A DNA stretch of 57,067 bases from an uncultured bacterium (GCA_903951405.1 CAJBBV010000173.1:1-57067); one strand, 5' to 3'. Counted from the first letter of the stretch, positions 10,310 to 21,193 are shown. The notes: generated from the sequence alone by a model not told the origin. A program made the numbers and translations.

Positions 10310-10926
10310 TTCTTAGCTATTTTGATGACTTCACTGATCACCAAATAGCGCAGTATAGAATGCTTCAGTCATTATATACGGAGTGGAATGAAAAAATAAA
10401 TGTCATATCACGAAAGGATATCGATTTTTTATATGAGCGTCATGTATTGCATTCTCTTTCTATCGCGGCAAAATTCCCATTCAGTGAGGGGTTAGACATA
10501 CTTGATATTGGAACGGGTGGCGGTTTTCCTGGGATTCCGTTAGCTATTTTTTTTCCTGAAGTAAATTTTTATTTATCCGATTCAATAGCTAAAAAAATCA
10601 AAGTAGTTACTGAGGTTACAACTGCTTTAGGGTTAAAAAATCTAGAGGCTCATCACGGCCGAGCAGAGTCTATTGTCGGAAGAAAGTTCGACTTTGCTGT
10701 ATCAAGGGCAGTAGCTCCTTTGTCTGAATTGTGGAAGTGGGCAAAGCCATTGTTGCGAAATGAACGAAAGTTAGAAGATTTTAAAAATGGATTAATTTGT
10801 TTAAAAGGAGGTGACTTGACCGAGGAAATTGCGGTATCGGGACTGCGTCCACATGTAACTGAAATCCAGACATTATTTCCTGAGGAGTACTTTCATGAAA
10901 AGTTTGTTGTGTATGTTCCTATCTAA
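10300..10926 (+). CDS. rsmG: 16S rRNA (guanine527-N7)-methyltransferase RsmG
   Basis: YTEWNEKINVISRKDIDFLYERHVLHSLSIA and DIGTGGGFPGIPLAIFFP motifs. The listed ORF starts at 10231, but the family-typical start is MELILSYFDD at 10300 (10279 is an alternative). Confidence 0.92.
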   Translation: MELILSYFDDFTDHQIAQYRMLQSLYTEWNEKINVISRKDIDFLYERHVLHSLSIAAKFPFSEGLDILDIGTGGGFPGIPLAIFFPEVNFYLSDSIAKKIKVVTEVTTALGLKNLEAHHGRAESIVGRKFDFAVSRAVAPLSELWKWAKPLLRNERKLEDFKNGLICLKGGDLTEEIAVSGLRPHVTEIQTLFPEEYFHEKFVVYVPI

Positions 10927-11005
10927 ACATATATTAGGTGAAGTATAGTTATAATTCTCTCTAAATTATATATTTCCGAATCTCAATCTTAGTGTATACT
11001 TGCAT

Positions 11006-11665
11006 ATGCAGAAATATGGTCGCCATATTAGGGTTTGCGTAGTAGAGGATAATCATTTCTTACGTCATGCTTATGATCAGATGGTGAGTAATGGTGTTGG
11101 CTACGAGCTTGTTGGATCATGCGATTCAGGAGAAGCTGCAATTGAAACTGTTCCTACAATTTTACCCGATGTTGTATTGATGGATATTGATATGGGTGTA
11201 ATCTCTGGAATAGAAGCTGTTAGGGTTTTAAAGGAGAAATGCCCTCAAGTTCAATTCATCATGTGTACAGCCCATGATGAGGAAGAAAAAATATTTCAGG
11301 CTCTAAGCGCAGGTGCTAGTGGGTATCTTCTTAAGTCTACACCATCAGATGCTATTCTTCTCGCAATACAAGAATTGTTTAATGGGGGTGCTCCCATGAG
11401 TAGTCAAATTGCCAATAAGGTTGTTGCTAGTTTTAGAGTGAAGAGTCAAGTTAATAATGAAGCAATAGAAAAATTATCTGCAAGAGAGGCTGAGATATTG
11501 ACAGAATTAGTCAATGGATTATTATACAAAGAAATTGCTGTTAAGTTAGTTATCAGTCAAGAGACTGTTCGAAAACATGTTTATAATATTTACAAAAAGC
11601 TTCAAGTAAATAATAGAGTAGAAGCGTTTAATAAATATTACGGGAATGCTGGTAAAGGGATCTAG
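11006..11665 (+). CDS. NarL/FixJ (LuxR-HTH) response regulator
   Basis: REC domain (VVEDNHFLRHAYDQM, PDVVLMDIDM) and LuxR HTH (LSAREAEILTELVNGLLYKEIAVKLVISQETVRKHVYNIYKKLQVNNRVEA). The ORF-track start at 11000 is TTG; ATG is at 11006. Confidence 0.93.
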   Translation: MQKYGRHIRVCVVEDNHFLRHAYDQMVSNGVGYELVGSCDSGEAAIETVPTILPDVVLMDIDMGVISGIEAVRVLKEKCPQVQFIMCTAHDEEEKIFQALSAGASGYLLKSTPSDAILLAIQELFNGGAPMSSQIANKVVASFRVKSQVNNEAIEKLSAREAEILTELVNGLLYKEIAVKLVISQETVRKHVYNIYKKLQVNNRVEAFNKYYGNAGKGI

Positions 11666-11669
11666 TTTA

Positions 11670-12005
11670 TTATAGATTGGCTAAAAATTCCGCTACTTTT
11701 TCAATATTCTTTTTTGTTTCGTCTAAAGCGAGAAGGAGTTCTGAATCATCCTGAGAAATTTCTTCACCTTCCCTTTTTCGGGCGGAAAGCTTGTCGTATA
11801 GTTTTATCACGTTGTCTAATTCAAAAATCACTAAGCTTGGTCTGATTTTATGTAGACTAAATTGAAAAGCATCTCCATTTTCATGGCTTGGTAGCTCGGA
11901 TAGGGTTTTTCGAAAAGCCTCAAATTCATTCAAAAAAATGCTTGAAATCCTCCTGTTGAGTACAGGATCCATGCCAGTCATATTATTTAAACGTTTGTAG
12001 GTCAT
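11670..12005 (-). CDS. Standalone HPt-domain-like phosphotransfer protein (putative)
   Basis: All-helical 111 aa protein with FQFSLHKIRPSLVIFELDNVIKLYDKL, resembling the Bacteroidota HPt motif (HKxKPsl.hlG). Confidence 0.6.
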   Translation of the reverse strand: MTYKRLNNMTGMDPVLNRRISSIFLNEFEAFRKTLSELPSHENGDAFQFSLHKIRPSLVIFELDNVIKLYDKLSARKREGEEISQDDSELLLALDETKKNIEKVAEFLANL

Positions 12006-12224
12006 TTTTTCAATCTAATTTATGCAATGGGGTAATAAAAAGTATACTTAGATGTAAATATTAAGATTTAATTTAATTAAATCAATTTTTATGTTGAGTT
12101 TTAAGAATTTGTTGACTTTTATGAATAATTCTTATTAATTATATTAAACACTACTGTTGGATGGAAAGGGGTTGCAAAATTATGATTATTTGATTCAATG
12201 CTGAATTAATGACATTAGTTTGGT

Positions 12225-12680
12225 TCATACTTTTTCAAACCTCCCTGTTTTTTCATTTATCCTGATTTTGAACATCACTGGTTTTATTCTATTGTCTTCT
12301 ATAATAGTGTTTTCTGTTGTTTGAGCATGACCATGTTTATGAACTGAAGCGCTTGTCATCAGTGGCATAACCCGAGAAAAAAGAATATCTCTTGCCGTTG
12401 ATACATCCTGGCCCAGTTGTTCTTCAAACTGACCATAAACTATCACACTCTGCCAGTTGTATATATCCAAAATGCTATCAACTTGAAAACAGATATTTGG
12501 ATTTTTTCGCATGATATCTAACTTTTTTCCTTCCAGGACTTGTCCGTATATAAAGTTTCCATCAAATGTATAGGTCAGAGGAATAATGTAGGGGTATTTC
12601 CCGTCAGAGCAGGCCAGTCTACCTATTACTTGGCTAGAGAGAATATTATTAATTTGAATTTCATTCAATTCGCCCATCAT
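12225..12680 (-). CDS. Pyridoxamine 5'-phosphate oxidase-family (NimA-like) flavoprotein
   Basis: RLACSDGKYPYIIPLTYTFDGNFIYG...GKKLDIMRKNPNICFQVDSI is typical of the PNPOx-like split-barrel family. Confidence 0.8.
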   Translation of the reverse strand: MMGELNEIQINNILSSQVIGRLACSDGKYPYIIPLTYTFDGNFIYGQVLEGKKLDIMRKNPNICFQVDSILDIYNWQSVIVYGQFEEQLGQDVSTARDILFSRVMPLMTSASVHKHGHAQTTENTIIEDNRIKPVMFKIRINEKTGRFEKV

Positions 12681-12817
12681 ACAATAACAATTTGGTTAAT
12701 AGAATGGGATGAAGGTATTAGTATATAGTGACTTGTAATATGATGTTAATTATGAATAAAAATGACAAAAATCATATTCTATTTTTTTTATTTTAGGGAA
12801 ATAATATGTTTCGTTTC

Positions 12818-14008
12818 TTAATAGAGTTGTGATGCTCGTCTATTTTTTCTGAAGTAAAAAGTAAAAAGTGTAAATATCATTCGAAACAACTCATACGATA
12901 ACCAGTGTGTCACTTTTTCAAGAATGGAGAAGGATTTAATTGCTTTTAGCGGACTCACGCGTTCGCACTCATTTTCTATGATGTTTAGTAGAGTTTTACT
13001 GACGCCTGCTGCAAATTCTTTATTTTCAATATCCACGTTAAGCTCTATGGAGGCAAATGCACTAATATCATTTATGTTGTACGAGCCAACCGTAACAAAC
13101 CTATTGTCTGATACCGCAATTTTACCATGTAATATATTGCGTTTGTATTCGTAGATCTCTATTCCGTGTCGTATTGCCCAACGATAAAGGTATTTTTCTG
13201 CATACTTAGCAATTCCAACATCTGAAATACCTGCAAGGATTAGTTTTATGTTTATTCCACGGCTTAAAGCTTTAATAATATTGCGTTTGAAAAAAGCGCC
13301 GGGAATAAAATAACTCGACATGATTATTATTGAATGCTCTGCCTGTTTAAACATGTTCATGTAGCTAGCTGAGATTTCATTTTTATTCATAACCCAATCA
13401 TTTCTTCTTATTCGCACGGGGGTATTCTTTTTTAGGTCTGTAGCTCTCATGATGGACCCTTTATCTAGCGTTATTCTTTCTTCTTTATTTTTAGTGTAAA
13501 ATTGGTCACATATTTTATACAACTCAAATGCTGACTCACCCTCTATGTATATTGCCCAGTCTAACCAGGCTGATTGCCCTGGAGTATCATTATATCGATT
13601 GGATATGTTAATGCCCCCAACCAATGCTTGACGTCCATCCGCCACAACAATTTTATGATGAAGTCTCCTTCCAAAATAAAATTTCTTACTCTTTAGGATT
13701 GGTTCAAAAAAGCGCAATCGAATGCCTTGGCTTCTGAGGTTTTTTTTAAAATTTGTCGAGAGTTTTCTTGATGCATATCCATCAAGTAAAATTTGTACAA
13801 TTACTCCTCGCCCTACAGCTTGAATTAGGTGGTTTGCAATCTCTATCCCTGTGTCGTCTTCCTCATAAATGTAAAATTGCAGTTGGAGTGATGATCTTGC
13901 GTTATCGATTAGATCAATTAATTTAGAAAAGTAAGGTAATCCACCTTTTAGGAGTGTTACATTATTATGAAAGGTATAAGATGATTTTATTTGGCTATTA
14001 GAATGCAT
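12818..14008 (-). CDS. Phospholipase D / cardiolipin synthase-like protein
   Basis: Two HKD motifs: HHKIVVADGRQALVGGINISNRY and HGKIAVSDNRFVTVGSYNIND. Confidence 0.88.
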   Translation of the reverse strand: MHSNSQIKSSYTFHNNVTLLKGGLPYFSKLIDLIDNARSSLQLQFYIYEEDDTGIEIANHLIQAVGRGVIVQILLDGYASRKLSTNFKKNLRSQGIRLRFFEPILKSKKFYFGRRLHHKIVVADGRQALVGGINISNRYNDTPGQSAWLDWAIYIEGESAFELYKICDQFYTKNKEERITLDKGSIMRATDLKKNTPVRIRRNDWVMNKNEISASYMNMFKQAEHSIIIMSSYFIPGAFFKRNIIKALSRGINIKLILAGISDVGIAKYAEKYLYRWAIRHGIEIYEYKRNILHGKIAVSDNRFVTVGSYNINDISAFASIELNVDIENKEFAAGVSKTLLNIIENECERVSPLKAIKSFSILEKVTHWLSYELFRMIFTLFTFYFRKNRRASQLY

Positions 14009-14188
14009 ATGTAAGTTGGAAAGATAGGGGGTGTTTTAAGCTTGAAAAATGACCTAAATCATAGGCCAGAGCAGCTAGATTAACTTAATACTGATTTTTG
14101 TCGTTTTTTCTCTAGTCTTAGCTGTATTTTAGTTCTTCTTCTGAATCATTTGCTTTCGTACTTTTGATTTTCTTCAGATAGTAGCTAT

Positions 14189-16783
14189 ATGACAAAAAAT
14201 GTAAGTGAAACGCCTTTAATGCAACAGCATGGGGCGATTAAGCAAAAATATCCCGATGCCATTCTCTTATTTAGGGTTGGGGACTTTTATGAAACCTTTG
14301 GTGAAGATGCAGTTAAGGCTTCGTCTATATTGGGGATTACACTTACTAAGCGAAATAATGGCGCAGCCTCATCCCTTGAACTTGCTGGATTCCCGCATCA
14401 TTCATTGGATACATATTTACATAAATTGGTCAAAGCGGGATTTCGTGTAGCCATTTGCGATCAGCTAGAAGACCCGAAAACGGTCAAAGGTATTGTGAAG
14501 CGTGGGGTTACTGAGATGGTGACACCAGGATTAGCTACTAATGATAAATTGCTAGAGAATAAGAGCAATAATTTTTTGGCAGGCATTCATTTTGGTGAGG
14601 TATTACATGGCGTATCATTTCTGGATATTTCTACCGGGGAGTTTTTTGTTGCACAGGGAGACAGTGAATACATTGACAAGCTTCTGCAAACATTTCAACC
14701 GGCAGAAGTGATTTTTCAAAAAGGAAAACAAGATCTTTTTGCAGACTTGTACGGCAAGAAATTTTATACGTATTGTTTAGATCCCTGGGTGTTTGATAAC
14801 CGTTATGCAGAAGAAAGTTTATTGAAGCAGTTTGGTACTCATTCATTAAAGGGTTTTGGCATTGATGATTTTAATGATGGCGTTACGGCTGCGGGGGCCA
14901 TATTGCATTATTTAAAAGATACCGTGCATCCCAATGTGCATCATATTTCTGGCATCCATCGTATAAATAAAGATGAGTATTTGTGGATGGATCAATTTAC
15001 AATTCGAAATCTTGAACTTGTTCGATCTGCTGCTGAAGATGGTAAAACATTACTTCAAGCATTAGATAATACAGTGTCTCCAATGGGCGCACGATTATTA
15101 CGTCGTTGGATCCTTATGCCATTAGTAGATATTCAAAAAATCAATGAGCGACTTGATTTAGTGGATGATTTGATGAAGCATGAAGAGTGGGTGGATAAAG
15201 TTAGTCAATGCATAAAAGCATGTGGAGATATTGAACGGTTGGTTAGTAAGATTCCTTCAAAGAAAATAAGTCCGAGGGAGCTGCAACAATTATCTCGTGG
15301 TCTTCAAAAAATTCAAGTCATAAAAGCTTATGAAGGTGAATTTTCGAATGATTATTTATCTCGGTTGGCTGATAATTTGAATCCATGTGCATACATCCAA
15401 GAAAAAATAGCCCGTGAAATTGCAGATGACGCGCCTGCCCAAACCGTCAAAGGAGGATATATCTCCACAGGAATTGATGAGGACCTTGATCAGTATAGAG
15501 ACCTTGCTACTGGAGGGAAAAATGTATTGGTTCAAATTCAGCAGCGCGAGGCTTTGGCTACGGGCATTCATAATCTGAAGATTGGTTTCAATAATGTGTT
15601 TGGTTATTTTTTAGAAGTGAGTAATGGACAGAAAAATAAAGTGCCTATAGATTGGATACGAAAGCAAACCCTTACAAATGGCGAGCGCTTCATCACCGCA
15701 GAGTTAAAAGGATATGAAGAAAAGATTATGGGGGCGGAAGAAAAAATGCTTCAAATTGAGGCACGCATCTATGATAAATTATTGACTGAATTGCAGGATT
15801 ATATTTCTCAGATGCAGCTCAATGCAAATGTTCTTGCTATTATAGACTGCCTTTGTTGTTTTGCGCTTAACGCAAAGAATTATGTGTATTGTAAGCCAGC
15901 CTTGCATCAAGAGCAGTCTCTGTCAATTAAGAGTGGAAGGCATCCTGTTATTGAAAATATATTAGCATCTGGCGAAACGTATATTTCCAATGATATCAAC
16001 CTTGATCAAGATCATTGCCAGCTGATTATATTGACTGGTCCAAATATGAGTGGTAAAAGTGCCTTATTGAGGCAAACGGCTATCATCACGTTGATGGCTC
16101 ACATTGGTAGCTATGTTCCTGCCTCATCAGCATCAATTCCAATTACAGATAAAATTTTTACTCGAGTTGGGGCTTCGGATAACCTCAGTGGTGGAGAGTC
16201 AACGTTTATGGTAGAAATGAATGAGACAGCCAGTATTGTAAACAATATTTCTTCTAGAAGTCTTGTGTTGCTGGATGAGATTGGTAGAGGAACTTCTACC
16301 TATGATGGTATTTCAATCGCTTGTAGTATTGCTGAATTTTTGCATGATTCGACCTTACGGCCTAAAACACTCTTTGCTACACATTATCATGAGATGAATG
16401 ACCTGGAGGGTTATTTGCCACGCGTCAAGAATTTTCATATTACACATAAAGAGATCGAGAATAAGATTATTTTTCTTCGGAAATTAGCTCCTGGTGGTAG
16501 TACACATAGTTTTGGTATTCATGTTGCTCGTATGGCAGGGTTACCGTCTAATTTAATTCAACGTGCCTCCGCCATTTTATTGGAGCTTGAAAAAAAACAA
16601 GCAGGGTCTGCGTCTCATACACTCGACAGTTCAGATTTGCCCAAGTTTCAGCTCTCGATTTTTGATGCACATACTGAGGTATTTGACGAAATCAGGGATT
16701 TGATTACCAAAGTTGATATCAACATGCTAACTCCAATGGATGCATTGAATATTTTGAATGATATCAAGAAAAAAATAAACTAG
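14189..16783 (+). CDS. mutS: DNA mismatch repair protein MutS
   Basis: FRVGDFYETFGEDA, GPNMSGKSALLRQTA, LLDEIGRGTSTYDG and ATHYHEMNDLE motifs. Confidence 0.97.
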   Translation: MTKNVSETPLMQQHGAIKQKYPDAILLFRVGDFYETFGEDAVKASSILGITLTKRNNGAASSLELAGFPHHSLDTYLHKLVKAGFRVAICDQLEDPKTVKGIVKRGVTEMVTPGLATNDKLLENKSNNFLAGIHFGEVLHGVSFLDISTGEFFVAQGDSEYIDKLLQTFQPAEVIFQKGKQDLFADLYGKKFYTYCLDPWVFDNRYAEESLLKQFGTHSLKGFGIDDFNDGVTAAGAILHYLKDTVHPNVHHISGIHRINKDEYLWMDQFTIRNLELVRSAAEDGKTLLQALDNTVSPMGARLLRRWILMPLVDIQKINERLDLVDDLMKHEEWVDKVSQCIKACGDIERLVSKIPSKKISPRELQQLSRGLQKIQVIKAYEGEFSNDYLSRLADNLNPCAYIQEKIAREIADDAPAQTVKGGYISTGIDEDLDQYRDLATGGKNVLVQIQQREALATGIHNLKIGFNNVFGYFLEVSNGQKNKVPIDWIRKQTLTNGERFITAELKGYEEKIMGAEEKMLQIEARIYDKLLTELQDYISQMQLNANVLAIIDCLCCFALNAKNYVYCKPALHQEQSLSIKSGRHPVIENILASGETYISNDINLDQDHCQLIILTGPNMSGKSALLRQTAIITLMAHIGSYVPASSASIPITDKIFTRVGASDNLSGGESTFMVEMNETASIVNNISSRSLVLLDEIGRGTSTYDGISIACSIAEFLHDSTLRPKTLFATHYHEMNDLEGYLPRVKNFHITHKEIENKIIFLRKLAPGGSTHSFGIHVARMAGLPSNLIQRASAILLELEKKQAGSASHTLDSSDLPKFQLSIFDAHTEVFDEIRDLITKVDINMLTPMDALNILNDIKKKIN

Positions 16784-16789
16784 CTCATT

Positions 16790-17830
16790 TTAGTTTTTGA
16801 TCTTTTTTCTTCTTTCCATCAGTTCTTTCATGGTTGTAAGTATGATGCCTTCGTCTGCAATGAATTTTCTAAGTTTAGGATCTGTCATAGCAAGGTAATC
16901 TCCGGTTCTAGTTTGGCCAGATCCTGAAATTTTTTCAAAATGTTCAGACGGCGTATTGCAATGCATGATCATGTAGGTGATACCCGGCTTAACCTCTTTG
17001 AGTGCATTGATATAAAATGCCGTCTTATTTTTTCTAATGTTATCAGTAGTAGGCTTTGCTCCGGTTGGTAATTTCAACGAATAGCTAGTGTTATGGAGGT
17101 CATCTATAACAGGAAGACCAGCATTCCAGAGGGCTATACCAACATCTTTTGCCATCTTCATGTCTGCTGCAGTTGATTTTAATTCTTCTGCTATGAGTGT
17201 GTTATGTCCTGCCGGAAACATAATGGGTATGCCGTATTCGATTCCTACTTTTACATAGCGTTGAATAAATAAAGGGGTAGCAAATAGTGTACCCATATGT
17301 GAATCTAAATGAGTTGGTGTAAAGCCCATAGTGAGGCATCGATCTATTTGAGCTTTTATCTCTTCTTCAACTTCATCAGCAGATGCATGCTCAACAACCT
17401 CTTCTACTGTGCCCCATAAGGCACCTTCTGAATCTACTAGGCCCGGAACATTTTTTTTACCACTTATTGGCCCCCAACGATAGTCGTTCCATTCAGATGT
17501 TAAGGTCAAATGAAGGCCTGCATCTGTTTCGGGATTGTCTTTTAAAAAGTGGAAGTAGCCGGATACCCAAGGACAAGGCATCATGATTGAGCATGAGGTC
17601 GCTACCCCATTGGTCATACTTTGTATTGTTCCATCATTTGATTCAACACTCATTCCTACATCATCAACGTGTAGGATTACAATCTTTTTTCCTGTTGGAA
17701 ATCCAAGTTTTTCAGCCCATGTATTGTCTTGTCCGCTTGTTTCATTAACCAAGACAAGGTTGATGAAAAGTAAAATACTCAAATACAGTAAAATACTATG
17801 TAGGGTTTTATAATTGACTAGGTATGTCAT
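16790..17830 (-). CDS. ChbG/YdjC-family carbohydrate deacetylase-like protein, secreted
   Basis: VILHVDDVGMSVESNDGTIQ, DAGLHLTLTSEW and PTHLDSHMGT motifs; N-terminal signal segment. Confidence 0.85.
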   Translation of the reverse strand: MTYLVNYKTLHSILLYLSILLFINLVLVNETSGQDNTWAEKLGFPTGKKIVILHVDDVGMSVESNDGTIQSMTNGVATSCSIMMPCPWVSGYFHFLKDNPETDAGLHLTLTSEWNDYRWGPISGKKNVPGLVDSEGALWGTVEEVVEHASADEVEEEIKAQIDRCLTMGFTPTHLDSHMGTLFATPLFIQRYVKVGIEYGIPIMFPAGHNTLIAEELKSTAADMKMAKDVGIALWNAGLPVIDDLHNTSYSLKLPTGAKPTTDNIRKNKTAFYINALKEVKPGITYMIMHCNTPSEHFEKISGSGQTRTGDYLAMTDPKLRKFIADEGIILTTMKELMERRKKIKN

Positions 17831-17887
17831 GTTGCTAACTGTTTAAAATGAGTTTAAATGAATAGGAAAAAACAAATGAGCGGTTGG

Positions 17888-19015
17888 TTATACAAGGTCG
17901 AGTAGTAACTTCATTAGCACATCTATTTCTTCTTTTGTATTTAATCTACTGAATGAAAAACGGACATTCACTTTGTCGTTATTCCCAATAGCTTGAATTA
18001 CGTGAGATCCTTGATCTGCGCCACTGCTGCAAGCGCTTCCGCCTGACACGCAAATATTGTTTACATCAAGGTTCAATAGAAGCATTTCTGATTTTTCATT
18101 TTTAGGGAAGCCCACATTGAGCACAGTGTATAGTGAATTGCCTGCATGATCTCCGTTGAATGTGACGCCGTTTATTTTTTCAATCAAAGAATGCCTAAGG
18201 TATTCTTTTAGATTTGAAATATATGTGTAATCTGATTGATGATGAACTACAGATAATTCAAGTGCCTTGGCAAATCCAACTATGCCATATATATTTTCTG
18301 TTCCGGCCCGCATGTTTCTTTCTTGCCCACCTCCATGAAGAAGTGGAGAGATTTGAGTTGATGAGTTTACGTATAGAATTCCTGTTCCTTTTGGCCCATG
18401 AATTTTATGGGCAGAACCTGTAATGAAATCTACCTGAGTTGTATTGAGGTTGATTGGGAAATGGCCTACAGTTTGAACAGTGTCGGCATGAAATACTGCT
18501 TGGTGTTTTCTTGCAAGTTGTCCTACATGTTTTATATCTGTAATATTGCCAATTTCATTATTGCCGTGCATTAAGCTGATTAAGGCTTTACTAGAGCTGC
18601 TAACTAGTTTTTTTTCTAGATCGTTTAAGTCAATATGTCCATCAGGGAGTAGCTCTACATATTCAACGGGGATATTATATTTATGAGATAGGAAAACACA
18701 GGTATGTAGTGTGGCGTGATGCTCGACTTTCGAAGTAATTATCCGAGTACACCCTAGGTCTCTTATGGCTGCATTAATAGCGGTATTGCTGCTCTCTGTG
18801 CCGCCGCTTGTAAAAAAAATTTCTGAAGGATGTGCAGATAAAATTTCTGAAACTGATTTTCTTGATTTTTCTATTGCGTTTCGAGTTTCCCTTCCATAAG
18901 AATAGATGGAGGAGGGGTTGCCAAAATGATTGGTAAAAAAGGGCATCATGGCATCAAGTACAACCGGGTCTATCGATGTGGTTGCTGCATTATCAAAGTA
19001 TATTCTAGACGCCAT
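17888..19015 (-). CDS. Cysteine desulfurase (NifS/IscS-type, class V aminotransferase)
   Basis: YFDNAATTSIDPVV, HADTVQTVGHFPINLN, GSAHKIHGPKGTGILYV and CVSGGSACSSGADQGSHV motifs. Confidence 0.93.
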   Translation of the reverse strand: MASRIYFDNAATTSIDPVVLDAMMPFFTNHFGNPSSIYSYGRETRNAIEKSRKSVSEILSAHPSEIFFTSGGTESSNTAINAAIRDLGCTRIITSKVEHHATLHTCVFLSHKYNIPVEYVELLPDGHIDLNDLEKKLVSSSSKALISLMHGNNEIGNITDIKHVGQLARKHQAVFHADTVQTVGHFPINLNTTQVDFITGSAHKIHGPKGTGILYVNSSTQISPLLHGGGQERNMRAGTENIYGIVGFAKALELSVVHHQSDYTYISNLKEYLRHSLIEKINGVTFNGDHAGNSLYTVLNVGFPKNEKSEMLLLNLDVNNICVSGGSACSSGADQGSHVIQAIGNNDKVNVRFSFSRLNTKEEIDVLMKLLLDLV

Positions 19016-19057
19016 ATTCTATTGCCTTCCGTGAGCTACAAATATACTACTTATGGA

Positions 19058-20440
19058 TTAACAGAATTCTTGAATGTCTTTGATTAGCCTGTTTGCTATA
19101 TTGTCAGCAGTTCTCTCAAAATTACTTTCTGCATAGATGCGTATGATTGGTTCTGTATTGCTTGCCCTGAGATGAACCCAGTCATTATCAAATTCAATGC
19201 GCAAGCCATCAATTGTATTGATAGGATTTGATTTATATTTTATTTTAAGTTGATTGAACACTTCCTGAAGATCTACTCCAAGATTCAATTCAATTTTATT
19301 TTTACTGATGTAATAGTCTGGGTAGCTATTTCTTAATTGCTTTAGGCTTTTCTTTGATTCGGCCAGGTGTGAAAGGATTAATGCAATACCTATTAATGCA
19401 TCCCTTCCGTAGTGAAAGTCTGGTACGATAATTCCGCCATTTCCTTCACCACCAATTACTGCATTTACTTCTTTCATTTTGGCTACAACGTTTACTTCTC
19501 CTACCGCAGCAGGGAAGTATTGCCCTTGGTGTTTCTCTGTAATATCTTTCAGCGCTTTTGAGGAAGAGAGGTTGCTAACGGTGTTCCCTTTTCGTTTACT
19601 CAAAACATAATCAGCTACTGCTACTAGCGTATATTCTTCTCCAAACATGGTGCCGTCTTCACAAACGAGCACCAATCGATCTACGTCAGGGTCAACAGAG
19701 ATACCTAAATCGGCGTTGTGGCTAATCACAGCAGCACTCAACTGGTTTAGGTGTTGTGGAAGAGGCTCTGGATTATGGGCGAATTTTCCATTGACTTCTC
19801 CATTTAGCACAATAATCTGTTCATCGGGGATGCCTAATTTATTTAGTAATGCTGGTACAAAAATTGCACCTGTACTGTTGATTGCATCAACAACGATTTT
19901 CAATTTGCTTTCCGCAATAATTTTTTTATCAACAAGCTCATAGTCAAGGATAGCCTTAATGTGTTTTTCAAGGTATGAGTCGTTATATGAAATTGACCCA
20001 AGATTGTCTACCGTTTCAAAATGTAAATTTCCTTGTTCGGCATCGACTAAAATTTTAGCCCCATCTGAAGCACTAATAAATTCTCCTTTTTCATTTAGTA
20101 GCTTTAAGGCATTCCATTCTTTAGGATTATGGCTGGCTGTAATGATAATTCCACCTGCTGCCGCTTCCGTTATTACAGCAAATTCAACTGTAGGTGTCGT
20201 TGAAAGACCAAGGTCAATGACTTCTGCTCCAATGGAGACAAGTGTTTGTGTAACAATCTCAGCAATCATTGGTCCGCTAATTCGACCATCTCTGCCAACT
20301 ATTACTTTTTTATTTTTTGATGTCAGGATGCTTCTTCCAAAGGCTGCAGTATACATTACTACATCCAACGGCGAAAGAGATTCGCCAGGTTTTCCTCCAA
20401 TTGTTCCTCTTATTCCGGAAATGCTTTTAATCAGTGCCAC
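19058..20440 (-). CDS. glmM: Phosphoglucosamine mutase / phosphohexomutase (GTG start)
   Basis: ISGIRGTIGGKPGESL, ITASHNPKEWNALKLL, DPDVDRLVLV and GEGNGGIIVPDFHYGRDA motifs. Confidence 0.88.
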   Translation of the reverse strand: MALIKSISGIRGTIGGKPGESLSPLDVVMYTAAFGRSILTSKNKKVIVGRDGRISGPMIAEIVTQTLVSIGAEVIDLGLSTTPTVEFAVITEAAAGGIIITASHNPKEWNALKLLNEKGEFISASDGAKILVDAEQGNLHFETVDNLGSISYNDSYLEKHIKAILDYELVDKKIIAESKLKIVVDAINSTGAIFVPALLNKLGIPDEQIIVLNGEVNGKFAHNPEPLPQHLNQLSAAVISHNADLGISVDPDVDRLVLVCEDGTMFGEEYTLVAVADYVLSKRKGNTVSNLSSSKALKDITEKHQGQYFPAAVGEVNVVAKMKEVNAVIGGEGNGGIIVPDFHYGRDALIGIALILSHLAESKKSLKQLRNSYPDYYISKNKIELNLGVDLQEVFNQLKIKYKSNPINTIDGLRIEFDNDWVHLRASNTEPIIRIYAESNFERTADNIANRLIKDIQEFC

Positions 20441-20584
20441 AGGTGAGTTTTTAGGTTGTCAAATTTACAAAAAAAAGGTGGTTCTATGGATTAAATTCGA
20501 TAATAGTGCGATAAAACCAAGTATATTACTGATTGATATTTTTGTTTCCCTACTATCTACTTAAATACTTCTTATTTTTGTACT

Positions 20585-21193
20585 ATGTTACTCCTTTTAG
20601 AGTCTGCACCAACTTCATTATTCCATAAAATTTTGCAAGTTGATTACCAATTGATGGTGTGGGTCAATAAAGATCTCTCGTCTCCGTTGCTAGATGTATT
20701 AACACTCTTTATGCGGGAGTCTATTTTTCATATCCCAATATATGTATTTATTATTGTATTTGCCTTCATGCAAATGGGTAAAACAGCATGGTGGTGGATA
20801 CTTGGCGGGATTACGCTTATTTCCATTTCAGATTTACTCAGTAGTTTTTTTATCAAAAGCTATTTTGATAGACCAAGGCCATGCAGAGACCCATACATGA
20901 TGTATCAAATTAATGTTTTGGCTAAATATTGTGGCGCAAATGGTAGTTTCACGTCATCTCATGCAATGAATCATTTTGCATTTGCCGCTTATGTCTATTT
21001 CACATTTAGGAGATTCTCTTCCTATTTCTCCCTTTTATTTATTTGGGCAGCGTTTATATCTTTTTCACAGGTCTATGTAGGAGTACATTATCCTTCTGAT
21101 GTACTGTGCGGGGGACTTTTGGGATGTGGTTTTGGGTGGATTGCAGCACGAATAGCAGAACAGAGCTTATCTTTACATCATTATACTGTATGA
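20585..21193 (+). CDS. PAP2-superfamily membrane phosphatase
   Basis: KSYFDRPRPCRDP, NGSFTSSHAMNHF and YVGVHYPSDVLCGGLLG motifs. Confidence 0.9.
   Translation: MLLLLESAPTSLFHKILQVDYQLMVWVNKDLSSPLLDVLTLFMRESIFHIPIYVFIIVFAFMQMGKTAWWWILGGITLISISDLLSSFFIKSYFDRPRPCRDPYMMYQINVLAKYCGANGSFTSSHAMNHFAFAAYVYFTFRRFSSYFSLLFIWAAFISFSQVYVGVHYPSDVLCGGLLGCGFGWIAARIAEQSLSLHHYTV

Noticed and set aside
12006-12224. AT-rich intergenic stretch with AATTTAATTAAATC palindromes, considered as small RNA or regulatory site
   Set aside because: No stable GC-containing hairpin, conserved motif or promoter/terminator pair could be read.
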